DNA from: Candidatus Peregrinibacteria bacterium
GTDB lineage: Bacteria; Patescibacteriota; Gracilibacteria; Peribacterales; Peribacteraceae
Assembly (NCBI GenBank): GCA_016186175.1
Contig: JACPMB010000009.1
Location: forward strand, 62,001-126,000
Length of the DNA stretch: 64,000 nucleotides
Direction of reading: 5' to 3'
This document shows, piece by piece, positions 1 through 8,490 of the stretch (positions are counted from its first letter, which is position 1; the number at the start of each line of letters is the position of its first letter). The position numbers were made by a program, and so were the translations under genes. Under the pieces are notes generated by a model. It was not told the origin of the DNA. It worked only from the letters and a program-made list of their open reading frames with translations, and ran no database searches.

Positions 1-89
1 AGCAAAATCCCGAATGTCAGGATCGGGGCGGCCGCCGATAGGAATCTGCGGCTGCCGACATTGGCCTGCGGCGTAGAAATAATCTTCAT
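1..89 (-). CDS. Exported protein of unknown function, N-terminal fragment
   Basis: Only the first 29 codons lie in the window. The ATG (89-87) overlaps the TGA stop (88-86) of the preceding gene as ATGA, the same coupling seen at other junctions of this operon. The fragment begins MKIISTPQANVGSRRFLS and continues into a hydrophobic AAAPILTFGILL stretch, which looks like a signal peptide or an N-terminal membrane anchor. It is therefore probably another exported member of the same operon. Nothing about function can be said from this fragment. Confidence 0.6.
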   Translation of the reverse strand, partial: MKIISTPQANVGSRRFLSAAAPILTFGIL

Positions 90-1732
90 AAGGAAGAATC
101 GCCGTCCGGAACGAATTCCCAACTCCATTCACTGTTGTTCGCATCAGGCGCGGGCTCCGATTCCATAGGTTCGGAGTCTCCATGCGGTTCAGAGTATTCG
201 GCGGGGCCCGATTCGGCGCCGGCGCCGCACATCGCAGTATCCAGGAGCCCGGTGCCGCCGGCGTCATTCATAGGGCAAAGTACGGACGGGAATTCAACTT
301 TGGTAAATTGCGAAAGAAGAGAAGCGGCCGCCGCAGTGAACTCCGCGAGCCTTGCTGTTTTCTTCTCCAGAAAATCCCCGTACAGGCGCGTTCCGATGCG
401 GATTCCGATTGCTTCGCCGAGCTGCTGCAACGCTAGTTTGGGTTCCAGGAATTCTCTGGCCTGTCCAACCAGGTCTTCGCCGAATTTCATCGGCTCGGTA
501 AGAGGGAGAGTCATTCGCCGAGCCGGATCGAAAGCGCAGAGGGGACTCCCGAGCGGCAGCCCGGGGCATATAGCCTCTTCCAATTTCCGCAGCAGAAACG
601 CCGGACGATACGGCGGCGGAGACCATCCCTGCTCTCCGGACATCGTGGGGATGATTTTTCCCAACTGACGGTCTTCACGCATGCAGACGTCGAACGGGAA
701 CGCCGCGTCGCCGGTGGTCAGAGGCGTCCTGCCAGGTATGACCCGGTGATCTTCGAACGATTGCTTCCAGCACCGGTTTATGAAACACGTCGTGTTGCCG
801 ATGGTGTTGCGGAAGGATGTTTTTCTGGCGGGAGTGCACACGTCATCGTCGTCGGCCTCTCCGTCCTGCCATGAAGTTCCCTCGCAGGCGTCGCCTCCCT
901 CCTCTGTTTCGCGAGTGGCGTCGCCGCCGGGACATCCAGAAAGCTGTATTTCGTCGTGCAAAGCTGCAACATGTTCCGCGCAGTCGTCTTCTTTTCCGGG
1001 CGATTGCGGTGAACACAGCAGTCCGGCCCGCATGAGCGGGTGGATGCACAACGGCCGCGCCTCTTCCTTTGGAGGCGGCGGATACATTCCGCCAGGAACC
1101 GGCTCACAGGAAGTTTCCTCATTCCCATCATTTTCATCAACCTCGCCTTCTTCATCGGTTTCACCCTTGCTGCACAGCGTCAACGGCGCGGGTTCGATAG
1201 GATGCGACCATTGCAGCCCGGCGTCGCCGCTTATAGAACCGTTCTGCAATCGCTCGATGTACGCCCATGCGAGCACGTTCTTCGGAAGAATATTCTGCAG
1301 AGATTTCGGCAGCAATGCGATAACTGCCTCTCCTTTGACCGGAGCGTGCGATTTATCGGAGATCAGCGCGCCAGCCAGCGATTCCAGGGCGTCCTCAACA
1401 TCCGGGAAACGATGTTGGATAAGCTCGCGCTCGCTCCCTTGCGCAGGAGCGATGAACTCTTTGGATGGCGGAGGAAAATCCGTGAGCCTGCCGCGCATCC
1501 ATCGTGCTCCGGCGAAACGGTAGCGGCCTACGGCGGCGGATATTTCATCATCCCCATCCAGCGCTGCAAGCGCATCGCCGAGAGCGCGGAACGCGCTTTC
1601 AATCCCCGGATTTTCCTGAATATTCTCCATGCTGACACGTGACATTCCCGGTTCCGACAGCGAGCCATCGTCTTTTGTCTGCACGGCGATGTCCGCCCGC
1701 CACATGCGGGCGACGCCGTGGACTCGCGACAT
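86..1732 (-). CDS. Large hypothetical protein, probably the C-terminal part of a frameshifted exported protein
   Basis: The frame is open for 548 codons. It lacks a signal peptide, unlike the other proteins of this operon. The middle (about residues 185-300) is acidic and Cys/Pro-rich. The C-terminal part has well separated Cys residues and helical segments such as LAEFTAAAASLLSQFTK. The upstream exported ORF (start 2202) runs into it in a different frame and loses protein-like character near 1735-1760, so the two are probably one gene interrupted by a 1-nt indel, either a sequencing error or a real mutation. In this frame a TGA lies ten codons upstream of 1732, so any shift must occur after it. 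The stop overlaps the next start (ATGA at 89-86). No family recognised. Confidence 0.6.
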   Translation of the reverse strand: MSRVHGVARMWRADIAVQTKDDGSLSEPGMSRVSMENIQENPGIESAFRALGDALAALDGDDEISAAVGRYRFAGARWMRGRLTDFPPPSKEFIAPAQGSERELIQHRFPDVEDALESLAGALISDKSHAPVKGEAVIALLPKSLQNILPKNVLAWAYIERLQNGSISGDAGLQWSHPIEPAPLTLCSKGETDEEGEVDENDGNEETSCEPVPGGMYPPPPKEEARPLCIHPLMRAGLLCSPQSPGKEDDCAEHVAALHDEIQLSGCPGGDATRETEEGGDACEGTSWQDGEADDDDVCTPARKTSFRNTIGNTTCFINRCWKQSFEDHRVIPGRTPLTTGDAAFPFDVCMREDRQLGKIIPTMSGEQGWSPPPYRPAFLLRKLEEAICPGLPLGSPLCAFDPARRMTLPLTEPMKFGEDLVGQAREFLEPKLALQQLGEAIGIRIGTRLYGDFLEKKTARLAEFTAAAASLLSQFTKVEFPSVLCPMNDAGGTGLLDTAMCGAGAESGPAEYSEPHGDSEPMESEPAPDANNSEWSWEFVPDGDSSL

Positions 1733-2202
1733 GAACGGCAGGGAGAAGCCGGCTCTTCAAAGCCCGAGGCGATTATCTGAAGATCGCGCCCGAGGGTCCG
1801 CGTCCTTTCCTCCCGCGCAACCATCTGCCGCGCCGCGATCCGTGCGCCCTCGCACTCGCTGGCGATGTCCAGATTGTCGCGCTCGCAAATCCCGAAGCCT
1901 CCGTCAAGGAGATCGTCCATCTCGTCCGTGTTGCCGGGGTTCGGATTCTTGACGTAAGGGAGCCATTTTTCAATCGGTTCCAGAATCGCCGGTTCCGGAG
2001 CGAACACGCTTTTGTCGTTTAAAAACAGTTCGCGATGCGTGACGTTCAGCATCTCGTCGTAGAGCGAGGCGGCCGCGTGCGCCCCCTGTCGCGATGCGGA
2101 AAAAATCGCAACTGCCGCAAACGCCATAAACGCGGTGCCAGCGACGCGTCCGCGCGGCCCGCGCGAAGTTTTTTCCGCCGATCGTGTCCGGAATGTTTTC
2201 AT
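1528..2202 (-). CDS. Exported hypothetical protein, N-terminal part before a likely frameshift
   Basis: The start is ATG 2202-2200, overlapping the TGA of the previous gene (2201-2199) in an ATGA junction. Residues 1-45 form a signal peptide: a basic start (MKTFRTRSAEK), then hydrophobic TAFMAFAAVAIFSA, then GAHAA as a possible cleavage site. The next 110 residues are helical and acidic, with one Cys pair. After about residue 150 (near nt 1745) the frame becomes Arg/Cys-rich shadow sequence, while the -1 frame becomes protein-like (86-1732). The true product therefore probably continues in that other frame. The opening region loosely resembles that of the neighbour at 2199-2972, suggesting a paralog. 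Function unknown. Confidence 0.55.
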   Translation of the reverse strand: MKTFRTRSAEKTSRGPRGRVAGTAFMAFAAVAIFSASRQGAHAAASLYDEMLNVTHRELFLNDKSVFAPEPAILEPIEKWLPYVKNPNPGNTDEMDDLLDGGFGICERDNLDIASECEGARIAARQMVAREERTRTLGRDLQIIASGFEEPASPCRSCRESTASPACGGRTSPCRQKTMARCRNRECHVSAWRIFRKIRGLKARSALSAMRLQRWMGMMKYPPP

Positions 2203-2972
2203 TTTGAAAATAGAGTGCGTAACGAAGTTCTCGCGTCCCAAATCCTCGGCATGCACGAGCTGGCTTCGGCCGCAAGATCAAGAGCATTGCGTATGTCGAG
2301 CGTCGCGCCGATCAGGCACTGCAGCGCGCCGTTCAACGAATCGAATCTGCCGCGACCCGAGAGGTAAGTTAGAGTCCGGTGCATCGCCGGGCGCGCGGCG
2401 AGCAGTTCCACCGCAATTGCGCGCTGTTCCAGCTGCGACGCAGCTTGCAAGTCGGTGACGGCATAGTCCTGATCTTCCGCGCCTGCAAACTGTTGCAAGG
2501 CCGATTCCTCCGCCCGAAGTTCCGCGATAAGCGATTCCTCGACCAGAGCGCACTCGTATCGTTCCAGAAATTGAAGCAGCAGTGCGGGCATTTCTTCCGC
2601 GCTCGCGTCCGTTTCGCCCAAATCCCGCGCCAGGCTTTTGAGAGATTCCGAAGCCGCAATATGCGACCGCCCGTCGCACGTCGCATTTCCTTCCGATTGT
2701 CCGAGTCTGTCATCAACGATCTTTCGGACGCGGTCATGGTAGAGCTTCGCCCACCCTTCCACGATCGTCCGTCCCTCCGGAATATCCACGTTATCCGGAA
2801 AGAGAATTTCGTCGCGTTCGCATGCCGGAAGCGCCGGAATGTTTTCTCCGGCTGCGGAGCCGGTAAGCGAACGCCCCGCTGAAAACAGAGAAATCGTCAC
2901 GAACGCCGCGATCAATCCCAGGAGCGGCGCAGCGCGGCAGGCGATGCCGATCATGACGCGGCGTTCATTCAT
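2199..2972 (-). CDS. Exported helical protein of unknown function (257 aa)
   Basis: The start at ATG 2972 is chosen because it overlaps the stop of the upstream gene (TGA 2967-2965) and is followed directly by a signal anchor (GIACRAAPLLGLIAAFVTISLF, about residues 8-29). The mature part is alpha-helical with few Cys. Its C-terminal half aligns by eye with the C-terminal half of the upstream protein at 2965-3912: both have a Cys after an aromatic helix, an Arg-rich helix, an SGxxFD-type motif about 30 residues later and a Cys about 25 residues further on. The two are probably paralogs placed in tandem. The stop overlaps the next start as ATGA. No known family recognised. Confidence 0.7.
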   Translation of the reverse strand: MNERRVMIGIACRAAPLLGLIAAFVTISLFSAGRSLTGSAAGENIPALPACERDEILFPDNVDIPEGRTIVEGWAKLYHDRVRKIVDDRLGQSEGNATCDGRSHIAASESLKSLARDLGETDASAEEMPALLLQFLERYECALVEESLIAELRAEESALQQFAGAEDQDYAVTDLQAASQLEQRAIAVELLAARPAMHRTLTYLSGRGRFDSLNGALQCLIGATLDIRNALDLAAEASSCMPRIWDARTSLRTLFSK

Positions 2973-3912
2973 TGCATTGGCTGGAAAAACATGGGATGCG
3001 GCCCAGTTTCGAGAGGAGAGGCATCGTTTGTTCCAGCGGCGCCAGCACGTCCGCGCGCAATGCACGCAGGAACTCGTCGAATGAACCGCTGGATTGCATG
3101 AGCGACCGCACGGCCGCGTCGTAAGATACGGCGACGCGCAGGAACGCGGCTTCCCGGTCGGCCAGTTGTTTTACGAGAGGCCCGCACTCAGTGCGCACCA
3201 CGGTTTCGGCAAATCCATCCGCGCTATTGTGGATTTTGTCGCCCTCATCCGAATCTGCGTTCCCGAAGCGACATTCCGCGATCGGTTCCGCGACCATATC
3301 ATCGCATCCCGGAGTGAGTACGCTAATAAGCCCTTGCTCGTCTGGCTCTTCCAGAAGAAAAGATCGGTACGCAGTTTCGCACACCATGGCGGCGCGGCAT
3401 TGGAACGCTCGGAAACTCTGAGTGAGTTCGGGTATCAACTCGGAAGTGATCTGCTGTTTCTGCTCGAATATGCCGATTCGCTCAATCCGATTTCCCGATG
3501 GATTTTTTTCGTTCATTCCTTCCCATTCGGTCGTGCTATCAATCTGGGCGTCGTTTCGCGCGGCTGGATCATTTCCTTTCGCCGGCGCGCGCCAGACATC
3601 CGGTTCCATCTTCATCCACGAGACGCCATTGGCGTCCCAGCGCACGGAATTCACAGGCAATTCGGACGCCGCCTTCCGTCCGAACCAGATTTGACGAAGA
3701 ATGCGCTGCTGCTGGGCAAGCCGCTCCCTGAGAGCGTTGTTGCATGCCGGGGCGGAAACGACCGCCGCGGGCGCGGCTTCGTCCTGCGCGATGACAGCGG
3801 AAGGCCGGAGAAAAATGCCAAAAATCAAAAACCAGAAAGAAAGCATGAAACATGAAAAAATAAAGAGATTTATGATTTTTTTGCCGGACAATTTCGGGGA
3901 ATGATGCGTCAT
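2965..3912 (-). CDS. Exported helical protein of unknown function (315 aa)
   Basis: ATG 3912-3910 overlaps the TGA of the 1188-aa gene (3911-3909). Residues about 12-42 are a hydrophobic export segment (INLFIFSCFMLSFWFLIFGI) ending near VIAQDEAAPA, a plausible signal peptidase site. The mature part has a charged linker (residues 95-150) and a helical C-terminal domain with paired Cys (FQCRAAMVCE, TECGPLV, IPCFSSQC). The last 60 residues are homologous by eye to the following gene product. Its position between two other exported proteins with coupled translation suggests subunits of one envelope structure; that is inference. Confidence 0.7.
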   Translation of the reverse strand: MTHHSPKLSGKKIINLFIFSCFMLSFWFLIFGIFLRPSAVIAQDEAAPAAVVSAPACNNALRERLAQQQRILRQIWFGRKAASELPVNSVRWDANGVSWMKMEPDVWRAPAKGNDPAARNDAQIDSTTEWEGMNEKNPSGNRIERIGIFEQKQQITSELIPELTQSFRAFQCRAAMVCETAYRSFLLEEPDEQGLISVLTPGCDDMVAEPIAECRFGNADSDEGDKIHNSADGFAETVVRTECGPLVKQLADREAAFLRVAVSYDAAVRSLMQSSGSFDEFLRALRADVLAPLEQTMPLLSKLGRIPCFSSQCNE

Positions 3913-6900
3913 GGTTCTTTTGCGGGAGGGGCGAGGTTGATGTCTCTCGGAACATCGAATATCCGCAGAATCTGCTCCGCAGGCATGCCGTAAGGCGCCG
4001 GCCCGTCTCCGTCATCCTTCAGACCGGCGCCGTTCGTTATAGTCTCCCGTCGCAAGCGCGAGCGCAGTTCGTCAAAAATTCCGTCATCATCCGCCGTTCC
4101 CGACTGCGACACGATCTGCCATCCGGTTGGCGGCGGATACGACTGGGTGTGCGGTTCAAGCGGGCATACGTGATCCCGAGCGTCGCATGCGGCGGCGAAG
4201 CCGCCAAAAAGGCCGGAATCATCCGAAACATCATCGGGCGCGTAACGGCGCGTTCCCTGTATCGCAAGCTGTTCACGAAGAAGAATGGCGGGCTGCGCGG
4301 TGATGCGCATCAGGCGTTCCTTCAAATCCATCTCGACGTGCACGCAGCGGCCACTGTCCCATGCGGGGCACTCAAGCGGATGCTCATCGTCAGGGACCTC
4401 CAGGCTGTCCCAGAATTTTCCATACGCAACATTCCTGTCTCGAAGTATCTGCGTTGCTCGGATCAGCGCCGCGCGCGGCTTTTCCAAATCGATCGGCGGC
4501 GGCGTCTCGATTACAGGCGGCGCGTCTTTTACGATCACGCCGGTTGCCTGCTGCAGCAAGGCCGGATCCATCTCCGGCACCGGAGGCAGGTCAGGCAGCC
4601 TGATAGCCTGCTCGTCGGGCGTGTCCCCGAGGAGGGCTGGGGGCGTCAGACGCTCAAGATCGAATTTCACCTGAACCGGATGCAGGACCGGAATGCGGAG
4701 CGACGCATTTTCGTCCAGGGAAAGGCGCGACAGATCAAACACGTAGTCGCGCTCTTTTGGAATGCAGAGAATCGGCAACGCGTCCCCCGACGAATCGCAC
4801 GACATATCCGGCGACAGCCCGGGACGGCCCGGCCACCACGGATCAAGAAGCGAATAGATCGGAACGGTAAGCAGATCGACGCGGCACCATGGCATATTCA
4901 CCTCGTCGGAGAATCTGGTTATTTCCCTCTGTGCCGCGTAAACGAGCGGCTTGAGTTCCAGGCGTTGCGCATTTTCCTCCAAATAAGCTTTGTATTTTTC
5001 CATGTTTTCCTCCATCCATTTCACCAGCGCCGCCGTTTCGTTCCCGCGGCGGCCGAGAAGGCCGGCGGCGGTTTCCGCCAGATGGCCGCGCAACGCGCGG
5101 TATTTCTCAATCTGAACCGCGTAATCGCCGAGTTTCGCTATCAGATCATCCACCGCCGCCGGGACCGGCATGCCAAGGTCATTCCGGCTTTTTTTGTATG
5201 TTTTCCACTGTGACTGCCGCGCTCTGAATTCTTGCGGGGCGCCGAGCGGAATCACCGCCGGTATCGGCTCTTCCTGCAACGTCAGATACTGCCTGGCGAT
5301 CGCGAACACCTCTCCGAGAACGTCGTCGCTGGCATGGAGTTCGCGGTCAACCGATGACGCCATTTTATCTTCCAGATCGCCGGTTGCGGGAGCGGACACC
5401 CACGCGGCGGGGATCCTCAGCCTTGCGGCCGGCGGGGTCAGCAGGCGCGCCATATCCTGTTGCAGCCGCTGAATCCACATTGTCACGGGCCGCGCAGCCT
5501 CGTTTTTTTTGTCTTCATAATTCTTGTTGCTCACAGCGTCATCGGTTGCGCGAGACTCGCTCTCCATCGCATACGGCATATCTGGCAGGCGCTGCTCGAT
5601 CGCCTGCAGCGTCTTCATGTCCGGTTTAAGCAATAACTGCGTTAAATCCATGTCGCTCTTTTCAATCGCCTTTTCCCTCATGAACGACATTCCTCCGGCG
5701 ATTGCGTGCCAGACGCCGTCTTCAGGCTCTTCCGTTGAAAGCGGGGGCGGATCGTATGGCTGCGGCTGTCGGCCGACGTCGCCAACGGCGCTTTGATCTT
5801 CGCGAAGAGTTTTCCGCGTTAATGGAAACCCGATCACGCATCGCCGGTCGCGCGTCGTTGTCGCCGATTCTTTCGGGTCGAATTCATCATAGAATCCGTA
5901 ACAGGCGACATCCATTTTCGTCGAGGAAAGCCTGTCGTTCCCACCCACTGTAATTCCGCGAACGGCGTCGCGCTTCGTACTGGCAATGTAACTGCGGAAA
6001 AAAGAACGGAAGATTTTTTTCCCGCGATGTGGGGCCGGCGCAGGATTCATCCGCCCGCCGCGTTCCGGCAGCTCAACGCAACCGGGCCCCTGGCATCTGC
6101 ACTCGCTTCCGGCGCACGAAATACAGTTACCGGCCCATTCCATATTTTCTTCGCCTCCAATTTCGAGCTGCCCGTCGTTCTCCGGCGTTGCTTCTCCAGA
6201 TGACGCTTCGTCTTCCCATTGCCATCCATCTTCCTGTTCCGATACCTGCGCGACCGGCGCGACCCGCCGTGGCATAAGCAACGATTGAGGCTTTTCAATC
6301 GGATTAAGCAATTCGATTGGTGCGGAGATTTCGGGATCCCATATCCACGAATTCTCCTCTTCCTCATCATTATCTTCTTCCGCTTCCACCATCACTTCCT
6401 CCTCCTTCATCACCTCCTCCTCTTTCATCACTTCCTCCACATCTTCTTCTTCCAGTTTCTCGTTATTTACATCATATTCATTATCTGAGGAGCTTGAACT
6501 GGAAGAGGATCGGGGGAAGCAGTAGCCCTGCACTTGTGTTTCAAACGGCGGAGCAACCCACTCTTCGGAACATACATACTTTAACGCGCGTTTCTTACAG
6601 CGGAATCCTCCATCCCCCTCCTCATCCCCCCCATTATTTTCATCATCCCCACCACCACCCACCCCACCATCTCCACCATTCTCTTCTTCGTCGTAGAGCC
6701 GACAGAAAACCTTGCAGTCGTCGTAAGTGTATTCTTCGCCGTTCAGCCGCGCGCAAAAGCCTGCGCAGGACGGAGCCGCGTCGTCGCCTTCCTCTCCCGG
6801 CAGCGCGCACGGAGGATCGTCAAACGACGGAACGGTCTTCATTTCAACCTCATACTTGCCCGGTCCCTCCCCATCAGGATCGCGCCACACCATCCGTTCG

Positions 6901-7475
6901 ATCGCAGACCCTTCGGCCAGGCCTGATTCGCATGTCGTACTCCACCCTTTTGCGGAATCCGGGAACGAAAATCCATTTTTACCCTTCGACAAAGCGCGGC
7001 TGCTTGCCGTTCGAAGGCCCTGAGGGCCTCTCAGGCCCGAATGGGCAGCCGCGTCATGAATGATGTTGTCCTTCAGGGGCGAGCTCAGGGTGAAGCGCGG
7101 CCCCTTGGGGCCGCGTGCTTCACACTGCTCTCCATCCCTCACGCCGTCTTCACATTCGGCCCGCAGCGCCATGCCAGACGGCCATGGAGTTCCGTCATTT
7201 TGCAGCGGAAGACCATCCCGCCCCGGAACTCCTTCCACGCGGGAAATGGAACTCCCAGGGCCGGGCGTCCAGCCGACGGATTGTTCCCTGCTCCATCCGC
7301 CGCATTGAGCCTTGCCAAGGGCATCCGGGAGCTCTTTGCCGACGACCAACTCGATGTCTGAAAAAGCCGCTGGCGGAGACTCGTGGATGCGATACATTTC
7401 CGCGCGCGCGGACACGGCAGCCGCAATAGGCGACAAGCTCATTATAAAGCCGAAAAGTCGAATGTTGGCATTCAT
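3909..7475 (-). CDS. Very large exported acidic protein, first gene of the coupled operon (1188 aa)
   Basis: ATG at 7475 follows a clear AGAAGGA ribosome-binding site and an extended -10 promoter. Residues 1-26 are a signal peptide (MNANIRLFGFIMSLSPIAAA, then VSARAE). The N-terminal half is Cys/Gly-rich. A serine run precedes a glutamate-rich low-complexity stretch around residues 335-375 (EEVMKEEEVMKEEEVM), and a Cys-dense knot follows near residue 450 (CISCAGSECRCQGPGC). The second half has long amphipathic helices (coiled-coil-like, residues 770-860) and Pro-rich linkers. No enzymatic motif is seen. Its size, export signal and the tightly coupled exported partners suggest a structural or adhesive envelope protein, but the function is not recognised. 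Confidence 0.75.
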   Translation of the reverse strand: MNANIRLFGFIMSLSPIAAAVSARAEMYRIHESPPAAFSDIELVVGKELPDALGKAQCGGWSREQSVGWTPGPGSSISRVEGVPGRDGLPLQNDGTPWPSGMALRAECEDGVRDGEQCEARGPKGPRFTLSSPLKDNIIHDAAAHSGLRGPQGLRTASSRALSKGKNGFSFPDSAKGWSTTCESGLAEGSAIERMVWRDPDGEGPGKYEVEMKTVPSFDDPPCALPGEEGDDAAPSCAGFCARLNGEEYTYDDCKVFCRLYDEEENGGDGGVGGGGDDENNGGDEEGDGGFRCKKRALKYVCSEEWVAPPFETQVQGYCFPRSSSSSSSSDNEYDVNNEKLEEEDVEEVMKEEEVMKEEEVMVEAEEDNDEEEENSWIWDPEISAPIELLNPIEKPQSLLMPRRVAPVAQVSEQEDGWQWEDEASSGEATPENDGQLEIGGEENMEWAGNCISCAGSECRCQGPGCVELPERGGRMNPAPAPHRGKKIFRSFFRSYIASTKRDAVRGITVGGNDRLSSTKMDVACYGFYDEFDPKESATTTRDRRCVIGFPLTRKTLREDQSAVGDVGRQPQPYDPPPLSTEEPEDGVWHAIAGGMSFMREKAIEKSDMDLTQLLLKPDMKTLQAIEQRLPDMPYAMESESRATDDAVSNKNYEDKKNEAARPVTMWIQRLQQDMARLLTPPAARLRIPAAWVSAPATGDLEDKMASSVDRELHASDDVLGEVFAIARQYLTLQEEPIPAVIPLGAPQEFRARQSQWKTYKKSRNDLGMPVPAAVDDLIAKLGDYAVQIEKYRALRGHLAETAAGLLGRRGNETAALVKWMEENMEKYKAYLEENAQRLELKPLVYAAQREITRFSDEVNMPWCRVDLLTVPIYSLLDPWWPGRPGLSPDMSCDSSGDALPILCIPKERDYVFDLSRLSLDENASLRIPVLHPVQVKFDLERLTPPALLGDTPDEQAIRLPDLPPVPEMDPALLQQATGVIVKDAPPVIETPPPIDLEKPRAALIRATQILRDRNVAYGKFWDSLEVPDDEHPLECPAWDSGRCVHVEMDLKERLMRITAQPAILLREQLAIQGTRRYAPDDVSDDSGLFGGFAAACDARDHVCPLEPHTQSYPPPTGWQIVSQSGTADDDGIFDELRSRLRRETITNGAGLKDDGDGPAPYGMPAEQILRIFDVPRDINLAPPAKEP

Positions 7476-7489
7476 CGTAAAATCCTTCT

Positions 7490-7495
7490 ATTGTA
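7490..7495 (-). promoter_or_regulatory. Extended -10 promoter of the exported-protein operon
   Basis: On the minus strand TACAAT is directly preceded by TGC (extended -10, TGnTACAAT) and lies 14 nt before ATG 7475. No good -35 is visible at 16-18 nt. An AGAAGGA Shine-Dalgarno follows the -10, so this transcript has a short conventional leader, unlike many other genes here. Confidence 0.5.
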
Positions 7496-7572
7496 GCATA
7501 AAATCGGACGCACCTCACTGTTGCTATGCTTCCTATTTCAAAAGATAATGTGCTTCCGGCAAGTGAACCTCG

Positions 7573-7600
7573 TTGCACATTTTTCCGACGGGTGTACAAG
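7573..7600 (+). promoter_or_regulatory. Probable ssb promoter
   Basis: TTGCAC (7573-7578), a 16-nt spacer and TACAAG (7595-7600) lie 22 nt before the ssb ATG. The -10 overlaps a near-palindrome (GGGTGTACAAGTGTACCC), which could be an operator; that is only a suggestion. Confidence 0.4.
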
Positions 7601-7622
7601 TGTACCCCATTCCCCGGCAATT

Positions 7623-8486
7623 ATGTTCTCCCTGAATCGCGTGCAAATCATCGGCTACCAGACGCAGCCCGTACAGGTTCGACAAACCCCGGGCGGCATA
7701 AGCGTTGTTGACTTGAATCTCGTGGCGCCGTACATGTTCAAAGCCGAAAGCGGCGAGATGATTGCAGGCAAGGGATTTCACACAGTCACCCTGTGGGGGC
7801 CGATGGCCGAAGTGGCGGGCAAATTCGTCCGGCCGGGCGCGCAGCTCTTTATATCCGGACGACTGCAAACCGACAGCTGGCAGGATGAAAAAACCGGCGA
7901 AAAGAGATCGAAAACCAAAATCGTCGCGCAAGACATGATTTTTCTCGATTCCAAAGACGGCCAGCGTACGCCGCCGGAAGGCGCAGGCGCGATTGCCCAG
8001 TGCCTCAACCGCGCAGACGTGGTTGGCAACGTCACGCGAGATCCGGAGATGCGCACCACCACCGGGGGGCAAAAAGTCCTTACTTTGGGGGTCGCGAGCA
8101 ACGAACGGTGGAAGGACCGCAATTCCGGCGAGGATAAGGAGCGGGTAGAATTTCATAATGTCGTCATATGGGGCGAGCTGGCGGATCAAGTGAGCAAGGC
8201 GATCAAAAAAGGCAATCGCGTTTACGTCACAGGCCGCGTGCAGACTCGAGCGTGGGAAACAAAAGATGGCGCCAAGCGCACCACAACCGAAATAATCTGC
8301 GAATCGCTTTTGCTGCTTGGCGTCAGCAATCCTGCCGTGCAGAACAATATTTCCAACGAAGTGCGCAGTTTTTCCGCTCCAGCATCGGAAGCAGCGCACG
8401 CCGCGCCGTCGTCCGCGGATATTAATGTGGAGATTCCCGCTGTCACATACGCGTCGGAGATCAAAGCGGAGGATTTGCCGTTTTAA
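7623..8486 (+). CDS. ssb: Single-stranded DNA-binding protein with two OB folds
   Basis: Binds and protects single-stranded DNA in replication, recombination and repair. The 287-residue product carries two consecutive SSB OB-fold domains. Domain 1 (about residues 1-115) begins MFSLNRVQIIGYQTQPVQV, with HTVTLWGPMAEVAGKFVRPG. Domain 2 (about 122-225) has LNRADVVGNVTRDPEMRTT, FHNVVIWGELADQVSKAIKKG and VYVTGRVQTR. A Ser/Ala-rich linker and an acidic tip ending AEDLPF follow, equivalent to the DDIPF partner-binding tip. Typical bacterial SSBs are 150-180 residues with one OB fold and act as tetramers. Two folds per chain suggest a dimer, as in Deinococcus/Thermus. The start at 7623 is chosen because domain 1 begins there; upstream codons have no SSB-like sequence. 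Confidence 0.93.
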   Translation: MFSLNRVQIIGYQTQPVQVRQTPGGISVVDLNLVAPYMFKAESGEMIAGKGFHTVTLWGPMAEVAGKFVRPGAQLFISGRLQTDSWQDEKTGEKRSKTKIVAQDMIFLDSKDGQRTPPEGAGAIAQCLNRADVVGNVTRDPEMRTTTGGQKVLTLGVASNERWKDRNSGEDKERVEFHNVVIWGELADQVSKAIKKGNRVYVTGRVQTRAWETKDGAKRTTTEIICESLLLLGVSNPAVQNNISNEVRSFSAPASEAAHAAPSSADINVEIPAVTYASEIKAEDLPF

Positions 8487-8490
8487 GGCA

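Noticed and set aside
1640..1762. Programmed -1 frameshift
   Set aside because: No X-XXY-YYZ slippery site or following pseudoknot is evident in the permitted interval.
3909..7475. Type IV secretion or pilus operon
   Set aside because: No ATPase, prepilin peptidase, class III signal or VirB-like motif in any of the five proteins.
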